A stretch of 51,344 nucleotides of DNA from DATAEU01 sp046724395 (lineage in GTDB: Bacteria > Actinomycetota > UBA4738 > HRBIN12), in contig JBKOWM010000080.1 of the NCBI GenBank assembly GCA_046724395.1, positions 1-51,344 on the forward strand, given 5' to 3'. The notes below the pieces were generated by a model, which was not told the DNA's origin, searched no databases, and was given only the letters and a program-made list of their open reading frames with translations. Position 1 is the first letter of the stretch. The number at the start of each line of letters is the position of its first letter. Of the stretch, positions 24,948 through 32,928 are shown piece by piece. The position numbers and the translations under genes are program-made.

Positions 24948-25583
24948 ATGGTTCGGGCCGAACCGCACCCCCTCGGCGTCGTCGTGATCACGTCTTCGGG
25001 CGTCATGGTCGGGCGGGGCCATCGGGACGTGGCGCTCGCCGCTATTGAGGGCGGCGCGGATGCCGTGCAGCTGCGCGCGAAAGACCTGCGCGATGACGAG
25101 CTCCGCCCGCTCGCACGCGAGCTCGCCGACGCGTGCCGCGATGCCGGCGTTCTGTTCGTCGTGAACGATCGCGTCTCCGTCGCCCTCGAGAGTGGGGCGG
25201 ACGGCGCGCACGTCGGTCAGGATGACGATGCCGCCGCGGCCCGCACCCGAATGGGGCCCGAACCGATCCTCGGGGTCAGCGTCCGCGCCGCGCACGAGGC
25301 ACGGGCGGCGGAGGAGGCCGGGGCGGACTATCTCGGTGTCACGGTCTGGGCGACTCGGACGAAGCCCGAGGCGATCCCCGCCGGGCTCGAGGGGGTCCGC
25401 GCCATCGTGGCCGCGTCGCGGTTGCCGGTCGTCGGGGTGGGCGGAATCGACGAGACAAATGCTCGGGACGTGCTCGACGCGGGCGCCAGCGGCGTCGCCG
25501 TCGTGTCGGCCGTCGGCGCCGCGGACGACCCCGTCGAGGCGACGCGCGCGATCGTGCGCGCCGTGCACGGGCACGCGCGATGA
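24948..25583 (+). CDS. thiE: thiamine-phosphate synthase
   Basis: 211 residues. ThiE couples the thiazole phosphate and HMP-PP to thiamine monophosphate. Signatures: GADAVQLRAKDLRDDEL (QLR motif), FVVNDRVSVALESGADGAHVGQDD, ILGVSV, AGADYLGVTVWATRTKP and VVGVGGIDETNA. It lies directly behind a TPP riboswitch, so it should be shut off by TPP. The stop overlaps the next start (ATGA), placing the following AIR-synthase-like gene under the same control. Confidence 0.96.
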   Translation: MVRAEPHPLGVVVITSSGVMVGRGHRDVALAAIEGGADAVQLRAKDLRDDELRPLARELADACRDAGVLFVVNDRVSVALESGADGAHVGQDDDAAAARTRMGPEPILGVSVRAAHEARAAEEAGADYLGVTVWATRTKPEAIPAGLEGVRAIVAASRLPVVGVGGIDETNARDVLDAGASGVAVVSAVGAADDPVEATRAIVRAVHGHAR

Positions 25584-26653
25584 CCGAGCAGCGGACGGGC
25601 AAGGCGACTGCGGAGGTCTTCGAGCACATCATCCTGCGGCGACTCGGCGCGGCCGACGACGACGTGCTCGTCGGTCCTCGCCACGGCGTCGACGTCGGCG
25701 TGGTTCGAGTGGCGGACGGGGTCGCAATGGCGCTCACGGCGGATCCCGTCTTCCTTGTGCCCGCCTACGGATGGGAGCGGGCAGCGTGGTTCGCCGTGCA
25801 CATCCTTGCGTCCGATGCGTCGACGAGCGGGCTGCCGCTTCGGTGGATGTCGGTCGACCTCAACCTGCCACCCGAGGTCACGGATGACGACCTGATGGCC
25901 CTATGGGACGCGTTCCACCGAGCATGCGAGGGAATCGGCCTCGCGGTCGTCACCGGACACACCGCGCGCTACGACGGATGCGCGTGGCCGATGGTGGGGG
26001 GCGCCACCTGCGTCGCGCTCGGGCGCGAGGACCGGTTCGTCACGCCGACAATGGCCAGGCCCGGGGACGCGATCGTCGTGACGAAGGGCGCGGCGATCGA
26101 GGCGACCGCATTGTTCGCCACAACGTTTCCCAGCAGGCTGGGCGAGGCGCTCGGCGCAGACGTCGTGGCGGCTGCCGACGCGCTGTTCGAGCGGATGACC
26201 GTGGTTCCCGAGGCGACCGCGGCGCGGAGGTTCGGTCTCCGCGACGATGGGGTGACGTCGATGCACGACGCGACCGAGGGCGGCGTGCTTGGCGGTCTCG
26301 CAGAGGTGGCCGCGGCGGCGCGCGCCGGCGTCCGCGTCGACCTCACCGCAATCCCCGTCCGGCCCGAGGTCCGGGCCGTGTGCGATCACGTCGGCATGGA
26401 TCCATACACCTCGATCTCGGAGGGAACGCTCATCGCGACGGTCGTCCCGTCACGAGCCGACGCCTTCGTGGCCGCTCTCGCCGACGAGGGCATCGAGGCC
26501 GCCGTGGTCGGGGCGGTCACGGCGGCCGGTCAGGGTGCCGTCCTCGTCGCGCCCGACGGCGACCGGCCGCTCGAACATCCGGGCCTCGACCCGTTCTGGG
26601 GGGCCTTCGGCCGGTGGGCCGAGGCGGCGGCGGGCCTCTCCGCGGGGGGTTGA
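25580..26653 (+). CDS. AIR synthase-related protein (PurM/HypE/ThiL superfamily)
   Basis: 357 residues; the ATG overlaps thiE by four bases. The N-terminal half has the ATPase part with acidic motifs (GAADDDVLVG, ALTADPVFLVP, AVHILASDASTSG) and VVTGHTAR followed by VGGATC. The C-terminal half has MHDATEGGVLGGLAEVA and SISEGTLIATV, which match the HypE/ThiL fold. It is not a textbook ThiL, HypE or SelD; the SelD Cys/Sec motif is absent. Sharing an operon and a TPP riboswitch with thiE suggests a thiamine role, perhaps TMP kinase or salvage. That is inference from context. Confidence 0.8.
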   Translation: MTEQRTGKATAEVFEHIILRRLGAADDDVLVGPRHGVDVGVVRVADGVAMALTADPVFLVPAYGWERAAWFAVHILASDASTSGLPLRWMSVDLNLPPEVTDDDLMALWDAFHRACEGIGLAVVTGHTARYDGCAWPMVGGATCVALGREDRFVTPTMARPGDAIVVTKGAAIEATALFATTFPSRLGEALGADVVAAADALFERMTVVPEATAARRFGLRDDGVTSMHDATEGGVLGGLAEVAAAARAGVRVDLTAIPVRPEVRAVCDHVGMDPYTSISEGTLIATVVPSRADAFVAALADEGIEAAVVGAVTAAGQGAVLVAPDGDRPLEHPGLDPFWGAFGRWAEAAAGLSAGG

Positions 26654-26714
26654 GGCGCCTCGCGGGCGCCACCGCGCCTGCCCCGGCCGACGCGACGCCT
26701 CGTCCTCCGCGAGG
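26654..26714. terminator. inverted repeats between convergent genes
   Basis: GGCGCC at 26654-26659 and 26665-26670, and CCTCG (26698-26702) with CGAGG (26710-26714), could form two hairpins. The setting between convergent genes fits termination, but no T tract is present. Confidence 0.3.
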
Positions 26715-26720
26715 TTCGCG

Positions 26721-27770
26721 TCAGCGCAGCCACGTCTTGCCGATCGCCTTCGTGAAGTGCCACCCGTACCGAAGCGACTTCGGCTTCTTGCTCTCGCCGC
26801 CGCGTCGATCCAGGAAGGTCACCGGGACCTCGATGACCCTCGCGTGCTGTCGCAGGGCCTCGATCGTGACCTCGGACGTCCAGAACTGGTCCTGCTCGAG
26901 CAGCAGTTTGCGCAGCGTCGACGCGCGCGTCGCGCGATAGCCACTCGAGATGTCGGTCACGCGCTGTCCGGTCAGGATCGTGACGATCCACGAGAAGAAG
27001 TGGACGCCGACGTGTCGGACAAGCGCGCCCCGCTCGTACTCGCCGAGCATCCGTGAGCCGTTCACGTGATCGGCCTGATCCTCGAGGATCGGTTTGACGA
27101 GGATCGGAATCTCCTCCGGCTGGTGCTGGCCGTCGGCATCGAGCGTGACGACGATCTCGGCGCCGATGCGTAGCGCCAGGTCGTACCCCACGCGAAGCGC
27201 GAGCCCGCCGCCGCGGCGGATGGGAAGGCCGGCGACGAGCGCACCCGCCTCGGCGGCGGCGGCGGCCGTCCCGTCGTCGGAGCAGTCGTCCACGACAATC
27301 GAGACGACGCGATATCCCTCGACCTCGTCGGGCATGGCGTGGATGACGGCGCCGACGTTCTCGGCCTCGTTGTACGCCGGGCTGATCGTGACGATCTTCG
27401 GCCCCGCCGGAACGAGGGGGGCCTTCCCCTCCCAGTCGAACTCCTTCTCCGCGAGGGCCTCGATGAGAAGCCGGATGCTGCGCTCGTTGGAGTCGACGTA
27501 CGACTGCATCCGGAACACCAGCGCGAACAGGATGATGACCGCGATCATCAGCGCGCCGGTCAGGCGCTGACCGGTTCCCGGCCGGAAGTTGAGGACATCG
27601 AAGATCGGGTTGAACAGATTCGGCCAGGCGGCGAGCAGGACGATCGCGAACGCGGTCAACCACGTGATGATCAGATTCAACCGGCTGATCTGTGCGCGCC
27701 GGTAGCGAACGACGGCCGTCGCAAACAAGATGCCGGCGAACAACGCACCGACGACGCGAAGAGCGAGCAT
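26721..27770 (-). CDS. glycosyltransferase family 2 with N-terminal DUF2304 membrane domain
   Basis: 349 residues. The first 110 residues carry three hydrophobic segments and end in FRMQSYVDSNERSIRLLIE, which matches DUF2304. A GT-A catalytic domain follows: ISPAYNEAENVGAVI, VVDDCSDDGT, VVTLDADGQHQPEEI with the DxD metal site, and a DPM1-like GYRATR near the end. DUF2304 and GT2 are usually separate genes; here they are fused. Such proteins often use polyprenyl phosphate or lipid acceptors on the inner face of the membrane. sqdB lies 18 bases upstream on the same strand, so a part in glycolipid synthesis is possible. Confidence 0.85.
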   Translation of the reverse strand: MLALRVVGALFAGILFATAVVRYRRAQISRLNLIITWLTAFAIVLLAAWPNLFNPIFDVLNFRPGTGQRLTGALMIAVIILFALVFRMQSYVDSNERSIRLLIEALAEKEFDWEGKAPLVPAGPKIVTISPAYNEAENVGAVIHAMPDEVEGYRVVSIVVDDCSDDGTAAAAAEAGALVAGLPIRRGGGLALRVGYDLALRIGAEIVVTLDADGQHQPEEIPILVKPILEDQADHVNGSRMLGEYERGALVRHVGVHFFSWIVTILTGQRVTDISSGYRATRASTLRKLLLEQDQFWTSEVTIEALRQHARVIEVPVTFLDRRGGESKKPKSLRYGWHFTKAIGKTWLR

Positions 27771-27788
27771 CGGCCTCCTCGATGAGTG

Positions 27789-28967
27789 TCAGCTCGTGGC
27801 GTGCTCCGTGACGTGCGGGCGCCAGTGCGTCGACGGCAGGATGTGATCGAGGATGACGCGATCCTTGTAGCGCTCGATCGCGGCGAACATCGACTCGATC
27901 AACGTCTCCGAGAGCAGGTGCGGTCGTAGGCCGAGGTCAAGCAGCTTCGTGTGGGTGGGGTTGTAGTAGTGGTTCTCGAGTTCGACGCGCGGGTTCTCGA
28001 GATGCTCGATGCGAACGTCCAGACCGCAATGGGCGCCGGCCTCGCGAACCTTTTGGGCGAGCTCCACGATCGAGAACTGCTCGGTGAACTGGTTGAAGAC
28101 GCGATACTCGCCCGCGTCCGGTGGATTGATCGTCGCAAGCTCGACGCACTCCAGCGTGTCGACGATGTTGAGGTAGCCCCGCGTCTGCCCGCCCTTGCCG
28201 TAGGCGGTGAGCGGATGGCCGATGACGGCCTGAAGGCAGAACCGGTTCAGCGCGGTTCCGAACACTTCGTCGTAGTCGAACCGCGTCGCGAGCCGCTCGT
28301 CGAGCTTCGTCTCGTCCGTCTCGATCCCATAGACGACCCCCTGGTTCAGGTCGGTGGATCGCAGCCCCCAGACGCGGCAGGCGAAATGGATGTTGTGCGA
28401 GTCGTGGACCTTCGTGAGGTGGTACCAGCTGCCCGGCATCTTTGGGAAGGGCAGCGTGTCGGCGCGGTCGTTGTGCCGGATCTCGATGAATCCCTCTTCA
28501 ATATCGATGTTCGGCGTGCCGTACTCGCCCATCGTGCCGAGCTTCACGAGGTGGGCCTGGGGCGAGAGCTGCGCCATGGCCCATAGCACGTTCAGGGTGC
28601 CGAGGACGTTGTTCTCGTGCGTGAAGACGCAGTGCCTTCGGTCCTTCATTGAGTACGGAGCCGAAGGCATCTCGCCGTAGTGCACGATCGTCTCGGGCCG
28701 GAACTCCTCGAACACTCGCTCGACGACGGGCCAGTCGAGGAGATCGCCTTCGGTGACCGCGATGTCGAGACCGGTGACGTCCTTCCAAACGCCAGCACGA
28801 TCCGGAAGCGAGGGAAGGATCGGCGTGAGGGAGTCGGTCCCGGCATCGGCGTGCGCGCGTCGACGAAGGTAGTTGTCGACCGTGTGCACCTCGTGGCCAC
28901 GCCGAGAGAAGTGCATGGCCGTCGCCCAGCCGAGGTAGCCGTCGCCGCCGAGGATCAGGATCCGCAC
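27789..28967 (-). CDS. sqdB: UDP-sulfoquinovose synthase (SQD1/SqdB-like)
   Basis: 392 residues, close to the plant and cyanobacterial enzymes without transit peptide. It makes UDP-sulfoquinovose from UDP-glucose and sulfite, using NAD+. The NAD motif is GGDGYLGWATAMH. The active site is given by KLGTMGEYGTPNIDIEEG (Thr) and SWYHLTKVHD (the Y-x-x-x-K pair), and LRSTDLNQGVVYG is characteristic of SQD1 rather than UDP-glucose epimerases. The product is the head group of the sulfolipid SQDG. A second step enzyme of the SqdX/SQD2 type is not adjacent; the next gene is a GT2 protein. Confidence 0.93.
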   Translation of the reverse strand: MRILILGGDGYLGWATAMHFSRRGHEVHTVDNYLRRRAHADAGTDSLTPILPSLPDRAGVWKDVTGLDIAVTEGDLLDWPVVERVFEEFRPETIVHYGEMPSAPYSMKDRRHCVFTHENNVLGTLNVLWAMAQLSPQAHLVKLGTMGEYGTPNIDIEEGFIEIRHNDRADTLPFPKMPGSWYHLTKVHDSHNIHFACRVWGLRSTDLNQGVVYGIETDETKLDERLATRFDYDEVFGTALNRFCLQAVIGHPLTAYGKGGQTRGYLNIVDTLECVELATINPPDAGEYRVFNQFTEQFSIVELAQKVREAGAHCGLDVRIEHLENPRVELENHYYNPTHTKLLDLGLRPHLLSETLIESMFAAIERYKDRVILDHILPSTHWRPHVTEHATS

Positions 28968-29054
28968 GCGTCCCTTTCGTCGTGCTTCGAAGCGATCGTT
29001 ACAAGCGGCAGTATCTTACCGCTGCACCACCTGCGGAAATCGCTTCGCGTCGCG

Positions 29055-30287
29055 TCAGCGCAGGTCGGCGAGCGCGTCGAGGACGCGGTCGACCTCGTCC
29101 TCGGTGTTGTAGTGACAGAAGCCGATACGCACGGCGCCGCCGCTCTGCTGCAACCCAAGCCGCTCCATCAGCTCGAGCGCATAGTAGTGGCCGTCCCAGA
29201 CGAAGATCCCGCGTTCGGCGAGCGCCTTCGCCGTGTCGAACGGATGCGCGTCGCCGACGCGGACGGCGAACGTGGGCGTCCGCTCGTCGACCCGCGCAGG
29301 GTCGACGATGCCCAACAGGGAGATGCCCCCGACGGCCGAGAGGCCGTCGAGGAATCGACGGGAGAGCGAGGCCTCGTGAGCGCGCACGCTCGCCAAGGCC
29401 ATGGTGATCGCCGAGCGACGATCATCGCCGCCGCCCATCTCGGCGAGATAGCCGGCGGCGGCGAGGAATCCCGCGAGCCCCTCGTGGTTCTGTGTCCCCG
29501 TCTCCCATCGGCCCGGAGGCTCGTCGTCGGCCGGACGCACCTTGTACGCCCGCAGCGAGCGAAGCAGCTCGCCACGCGCGAACATGAGGCCGAGGTGCGG
29601 ACCGAAGATCTTGTAAGCGGAGCACACGAGCACATCCGCCCCGAGCTCCCCCACGTCGATTCGCCGGTGCTGCGCCGCGTGAACGGCGTCGATCGCGACG
29701 ATGGCGTCCGTGCGGGCATGGACGAGCCGCGCGAGCTCCGTCGCGGGCGTCACGGTCCCGACCGCGTTGGATGCCAGCGTGAAGGCCACGACCCTGGTGC
29801 GCTCGCCGAGCGCCGCTTCGAACGACCCGACGTCGAGCGTCACGTCGCCGTCGTGGACGTCGACCCACCGGACCGTCGCGCCGGCGTCCTCGGCCGCCAT
29901 CATCCAGGGACGGATGTTTGCGTCATGATCGAGTCTGGTCACGACCACCTGGTCTCCCCGTCGAAGCGTGCGACCGACGGCGCGCGAGAGCTGGAACACG
30001 AGCGACGTCGCGTTCGGCCCGAAGACGACCTCGTCGGCGTCGGCACCGAGCAGATCCGCCGCCGCGCGGTGCGCCTCGGCGACGAGGGCGTCCGTCTCCT
30101 GACTGGTGACGAACGCGCCGTGCATGTTGGCGTTGCTCGTCCTCAGGTAGTACGCGATCGCCTCGATCACGGTGTCCGGTACCTGCGTGCCACCGGGGGC
30201 GTCCGCGAAGACGACCGGCGTGCCGTCGAGCGTCCGCGACAGGGAGGGAAATCGTGAGCGAGCGCGAGCGACGTCGAGCGGCGTCAT
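29055..30287 (-). CDS. cysteine desulfurase-like class V aminotransferase
   Basis: 410 residues from ATG 30287. PLP-fold type I: VFGPNATSLVFQLSR, RLDHDANIRPWMM, AIDAVHAAQHRRID with the PLP Asp, and the Schiff-base Lys in CSAYKIFGPHLG. WETGTQNHEGLAGF and the C-terminal VRIGFCHYNTEDEVDRV are typical of the group often labelled cysteine desulfurase-like or VC1184-type. I see no clear active-site Cys loop of IscS or SufS, so sulfur mobilisation is not assured. An earlier in-frame start (30323) would run into the DUF402 gene. It is third or last in a minus-strand run with FtcD, FchA and DUF402. Confidence 0.85.
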   Translation of the reverse strand: MTPLDVARARSRFPSLSRTLDGTPVVFADAPGGTQVPDTVIEAIAYYLRTSNANMHGAFVTSQETDALVAEAHRAAADLLGADADEVVFGPNATSLVFQLSRAVGRTLRRGDQVVVTRLDHDANIRPWMMAAEDAGATVRWVDVHDGDVTLDVGSFEAALGERTRVVAFTLASNAVGTVTPATELARLVHARTDAIVAIDAVHAAQHRRIDVGELGADVLVCSAYKIFGPHLGLMFARGELLRSLRAYKVRPADDEPPGRWETGTQNHEGLAGFLAAAGYLAEMGGGDDRRSAITMALASVRAHEASLSRRFLDGLSAVGGISLLGIVDPARVDERTPTFAVRVGDAHPFDTAKALAERGIFVWDGHYYALELMERLGLQQSGGAVRIGFCHYNTEDEVDRVLDALADLR

Positions 30288-30330
30288 GCGCGAAGCTTGC
30301 CCGAGCGCGCGTCGGTTCGGCAACCGTCGG

Positions 30331-30957
30331 TCACCGGTCGACGAGGTCCCATCCGGGAGGCAGCTCTGGCGGCGGCCACGACGGGTCCGGACGCCACGAG
30401 CGCCAATCGCGGTCGAAGGGCGGGTCGCCGTCGAGGACGCGGGCTATCGCGGCCTCGGCCTCGCGGACGAAGCGCTCGGCGTCCGCGGCGCTCCAGATGC
30501 CGGCGGCGACGGAACGCCGGAGTTCGTCCTCGTCCTTCCACCTCCAGTTCCCGCCGTCGCCGGGGATCCAGGCGTCGAGCTCCTGATCGAGGTAGTCGAA
30601 TCCGATCGGCGTGCGCTCGAGCGCCGTCTGGACGTTGACGTACCAGCCGAGGAACGACCACGCCGGATCCCAGAAGGCGAGGGTCGCGTTCGGACGATAC
30701 GGCTCCGCGAACGACAGCACGTTCGACCCTCGCCACGTACGCTCGCCGATCCGCCAGCCGCGGGCGTCGACGAACGCGTTCACCCATCGTCCCTCGTCGT
30801 CGACCGGCCCGAACCAACGCACCCCGACGGGCACGAAGAACATCAGAAGCTCGTCGTCGCGGACGACGTTCGCCGGTCGGGCCGTCCAGACGCGCGCCTC
30901 CCAGACCTCGCGCAGGACGACGACGTCACCGGGAGCCCATCGCGGATCGGCACTCAT
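30331..30957 (-). CDS. DUF402 (FomD-like) domain protein
   Basis: 208 residues. Residues about 35-150 carry the DUF402 pattern: MFFVPVGVRWFGP, NVLSFAEPYRPNATLAFWDPAW, WYVNVQTALERTPIGFDYLDQELDAWI. The family includes FomD, a nucleotide monophosphoryl hydrolase, and nucleoside di-/triphosphatases with a conserved Asp/Glu set. Substrate here is unknown. The start overlaps the end of the FchA gene by four bases, so the two are translationally coupled. The C-terminus is rich in Trp and Pro. Confidence 0.8.
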   Translation of the reverse strand: MSADPRWAPGDVVVLREVWEARVWTARPANVVRDDELLMFFVPVGVRWFGPVDDEGRWVNAFVDARGWRIGERTWRGSNVLSFAEPYRPNATLAFWDPAWSFLGWYVNVQTALERTPIGFDYLDQELDAWIPGDGGNWRWKDEDELRRSVAAGIWSAADAERFVREAEAAIARVLDGDPPFDRDWRSWRPDPSWPPPELPPGWDLVDR

Positions 30958-31589
30958 CGCACCCTGGCGTCGAAGGCCGCCGAGGCGGCCGCTACGCGGC
31001 GGCGGGCGCGGTCGCGGAGCGATGCCGCCTGCGAGCGCAGCTCCGCCTTCTTCGCCTCGTCTTTCAGTGCCGCGGCGTTAATGGCGACGTTGGCCGCCGC
31101 GCACTCGACCGCCGCGAACAACATGTGCGCGGCCGACAGGCCGTCCGACGCGGCGCTCTCGTTGCCGACTTCGACCGCCGTTCGAGCGGGTTCGAGCAGA
31201 TCGGCCGCCCGTTGCTCGATCATCATGGGGACGGAGGCCGCGCCGGTGAACGCCATCTGGATGGCCTCGGCTCGCGCGGCCCTCTCCGCGTCGGTGCCCT
31301 TCGGCATGCGGAAGGCCTCCATCACCGCATCGAACGACATCGCATCCCGGTCGGCGAGGTCGAGCAGCTCCGCACGTGCCCCGTCGACGGTCGCGAGGAT
31401 CTCGGTCATCCGCGCCGAGGCGTCTTCGTATCCCTGCTTGCCGATCGTGAGGTTCGCCACCATCGCGATGAGCGCCGCTCCGGCCGCTCCGGCAAGCGCC
31501 GCGACGGCGCCGCCGCCGGGCGTCGGGCTGTCGGAGGCCAGTCGCTCCAGGAACTCGTCGATCCGCTGCGACCCGATACCGTCATTCAT
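30954..31589 (-). CDS. formiminotetrahydrofolate cyclodeaminase / methenyl-THF cyclohydrolase family
   Basis: 211 residues, all-helical. The signature SPTPGGGAVAALAGAAGAAL near the N-terminus and LTIGK after it define the FTCD C-terminal/FchA family. It converts 5-formimino-THF to 5,10-methenyl-THF and ammonia, or acts as methenyl-THF cyclohydrolase. The gene for glutamate formimidoyltransferase, which makes the substrate, lies 25 bases upstream on the same strand. The pair thus does the work of the fused animal FTCD. It supplies C1 units to the folate pool also served by Fhs. Confidence 0.92.
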   Translation of the reverse strand: MNDGIGSQRIDEFLERLASDSPTPGGGAVAALAGAAGAALIAMVANLTIGKQGYEDASARMTEILATVDGARAELLDLADRDAMSFDAVMEAFRMPKGTDAERAARAEAIQMAFTGAASVPMMIEQRAADLLEPARTAVEVGNESAASDGLSAAHMLFAAVECAAANVAINAAALKDEAKKAELRSQAASLRDRARRRVAAASAAFDARVR

Positions 31590-31614
31590 GTCCGGCCTCG
31601 TTCATGATCCGCCC

Positions 31615-32535
31615 TCACCGCCCGTGATCCGCTGCTTCATCCACGAGGCGCTCCAAGATCTGTGTATTCGCATCGAATCCCTCCAGGCGCAGATGGAACA
31701 CGTCCTCGTCCGCGATGGCCGAGGCCGGAACCAGCCCGACGATCTCGCTCGCCGTGATCGTCATGCCACGGCGGGATGCCTCTTCTGACGCCGCATCGAA
31801 CGCCGCCCGCAGTCCGGTGACCTCGACGTCGACGAGGTTCATCGAGACGGTGACGACGCCGCCTCGCTCGGGGACCGCGAACCCGATCGCGCGGACGGCC
31901 GGCAACCCGCCCGACGATTCGCGGATCGCCCTCGCGATCTCTCGGGCCGCCGTCTCGTCCATCCCGTCGAGGTACACGTTGAACGCGACGAGTGGTTTCC
32001 GCGCGCCGACCGCGACGGCGCCGGCCTTGCCGATCTGATGCCGGCCGAAGTCCGGCAGCCGTTCCCCGCGCGCGACGGCGTCTCGCAAGCCCTCGTATTC
32101 CCCTCGCCGAACGTCGGCGAGGCTTCGGCGCTCGGGGGACAGCGCCGCATGATCGTAGAGATAGACGGGCACGCCGAGCGTTTCGGCCAGATCCCTCCCG
32201 AACTCGCGTGCGACCTCGACCACCTCGTCCATCGAGATCCCGCGGACGGGAACGAACGGGATGACATCGACGGCACCCATGCGGGGGTGGCTGCCGCGAT
32301 GAACGTCCATGTCGATGCGCTCGATCGCGACGTCCGCGCCCGCCATCGCGCTTCTCCGGACGGCGTCGGCGTCCCCCAGGACCGTCGTGTCCAGCCGGTT
32401 GTGGTCCGGATCCGCCTGGCGGTAGACGAGCCGTGCGCCTGGAACCTCGAGCGCCGCCGCGATCGCCTCGATGACGTCGAGGCGCCGCCCCTCGCTGAAG
32501 TTCGGGACGACGGCGAGCAGCTGCGAGGTCTCCAT
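31615..32535 (-). CDS. glutamate formimidoyltransferase
   Basis: 306 residues from ATG 32535. It moves the formimino group of formiminoglutamate to THF, an end step of histidine breakdown. VVPNFSEGRRLDVIEAI is the N-terminal family motif. DPDHNRLDTTVLG, IDMDVHRGSHPRMGAVDVIPF (folate/active-site His region), YLYDHAAL and VAFNVYLDG all match. No hut genes lie in the window. FchA follows 25 bases on. The divergent promoter region with a LexA box belongs to the DUF6504 gene on the other strand. Confidence 0.94.
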   Translation of the reverse strand: METSQLLAVVPNFSEGRRLDVIEAIAAALEVPGARLVYRQADPDHNRLDTTVLGDADAVRRSAMAGADVAIERIDMDVHRGSHPRMGAVDVIPFVPVRGISMDEVVEVAREFGRDLAETLGVPVYLYDHAALSPERRSLADVRRGEYEGLRDAVARGERLPDFGRHQIGKAGAVAVGARKPLVAFNVYLDGMDETAAREIARAIRESSGGLPAVRAIGFAVPERGGVVTVSMNLVDVEVTGLRAAFDAASEEASRRGMTITASEIVGLVPASAIADEDVFHLRLEGFDANTQILERLVDEAADHGR

Positions 32536-32566
32536 CACGGCGCAGACCATAGCGCCGAGACCCGTC

Positions 32567-32596
32567 TTGACGGGTGTCCGACACCGAGCGTACAGT
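32567..32596 (+). promoter_or_regulatory. sigma-70-type promoter of the DUF6504 gene
   Basis: TTGACG (32567-32572) and TACAGT (32591-32596) are 18 bases apart. The transcript would begin near 32603, just before the LexA box. Confidence 0.7.
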
Positions 32597-32609
32597 CGCC
32601 TTCGTCGGC

Positions 32610-32623
32610 CGAACATACGTTCG
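32610..32623. promoter_or_regulatory. LexA (SOS) box
   Basis: CGAACATACGTTCG contains GAAC-N4-GTTC, the LexA operator of actinobacteria and Bacillus, with symmetric flanking C and G. It begins about seven bases past the expected transcript start, a position that would block transcription when LexA is bound. Confidence 0.75.
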
Positions 32624-32661
32624 ATTCCGTGTCGCCGGGGGTAGAAGGCGGGCGAGGCGTC

Positions 32662-32913
32662 ATGTCCAAGCGGTACGACGAGCAGGTCGAGGTTCGGGTC
32701 GAACGCGACGCCGGGATGCCGTGCGCCTTCGTCTGGCGTGGCAAGCGGTATGAGGTCGCGGACGTCATCGGACGATGGCGGATCGAGGGCCGCTGGTGGT
32801 CCGACGGACGCGACCGTGAGTACTGGCGCGTCGAGGCCCGGGGCGGGGCCGTGTGGGACCTGTACCACGATCGGCGTGGCAACCGGTGGCATCTCGAGCG
32901 GCTGTGGGACTGA
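32662..32913 (+). CDS. DUF6504 family protein
   Basis: 83 residues, rich in Trp, Arg and Tyr: FVWRGKRYEVADVIGRWR, WWSDGRDREYWRVEA, LYHDRRGNRWHLERLWD. This matches small DUF6504 proteins, which in actinobacteria are commonly found beside dnaE2 and Y-family polymerase genes. Function is unknown; size and composition suggest a nucleic acid or protein adaptor. GGCGAGG stands before the ATG. A sigma-70-like promoter with a LexA box lies upstream, so SOS induction is likely. udgX converges on it with a 15-base gap. Confidence 0.85.
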   Translation: MSKRYDEQVEVRVERDAGMPCAFVWRGKRYEVADVIGRWRIEGRWWSDGRDREYWRVEARGGAVWDLYHDRRGNRWHLERLWD

Positions 32914-32928
32914 TCGCCGTCGGCGGCG

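Noticed and set aside
25580..26653. AIR-synthase-like gene as selD (selenophosphate synthetase)
   Set aside because: It was tempting because of the selenoprotein upstream, but the N-terminal Cys/Sec-Lys motif of SelD is absent and the gene belongs to a TPP riboswitch operon.
27951..30257. Plus-strand frames of 200-500 codons opposite sqdB and the cysteine-desulfurase-like gene
   Set aside because: They are antisense shadows; the minus-strand proteins carry complete family signatures.
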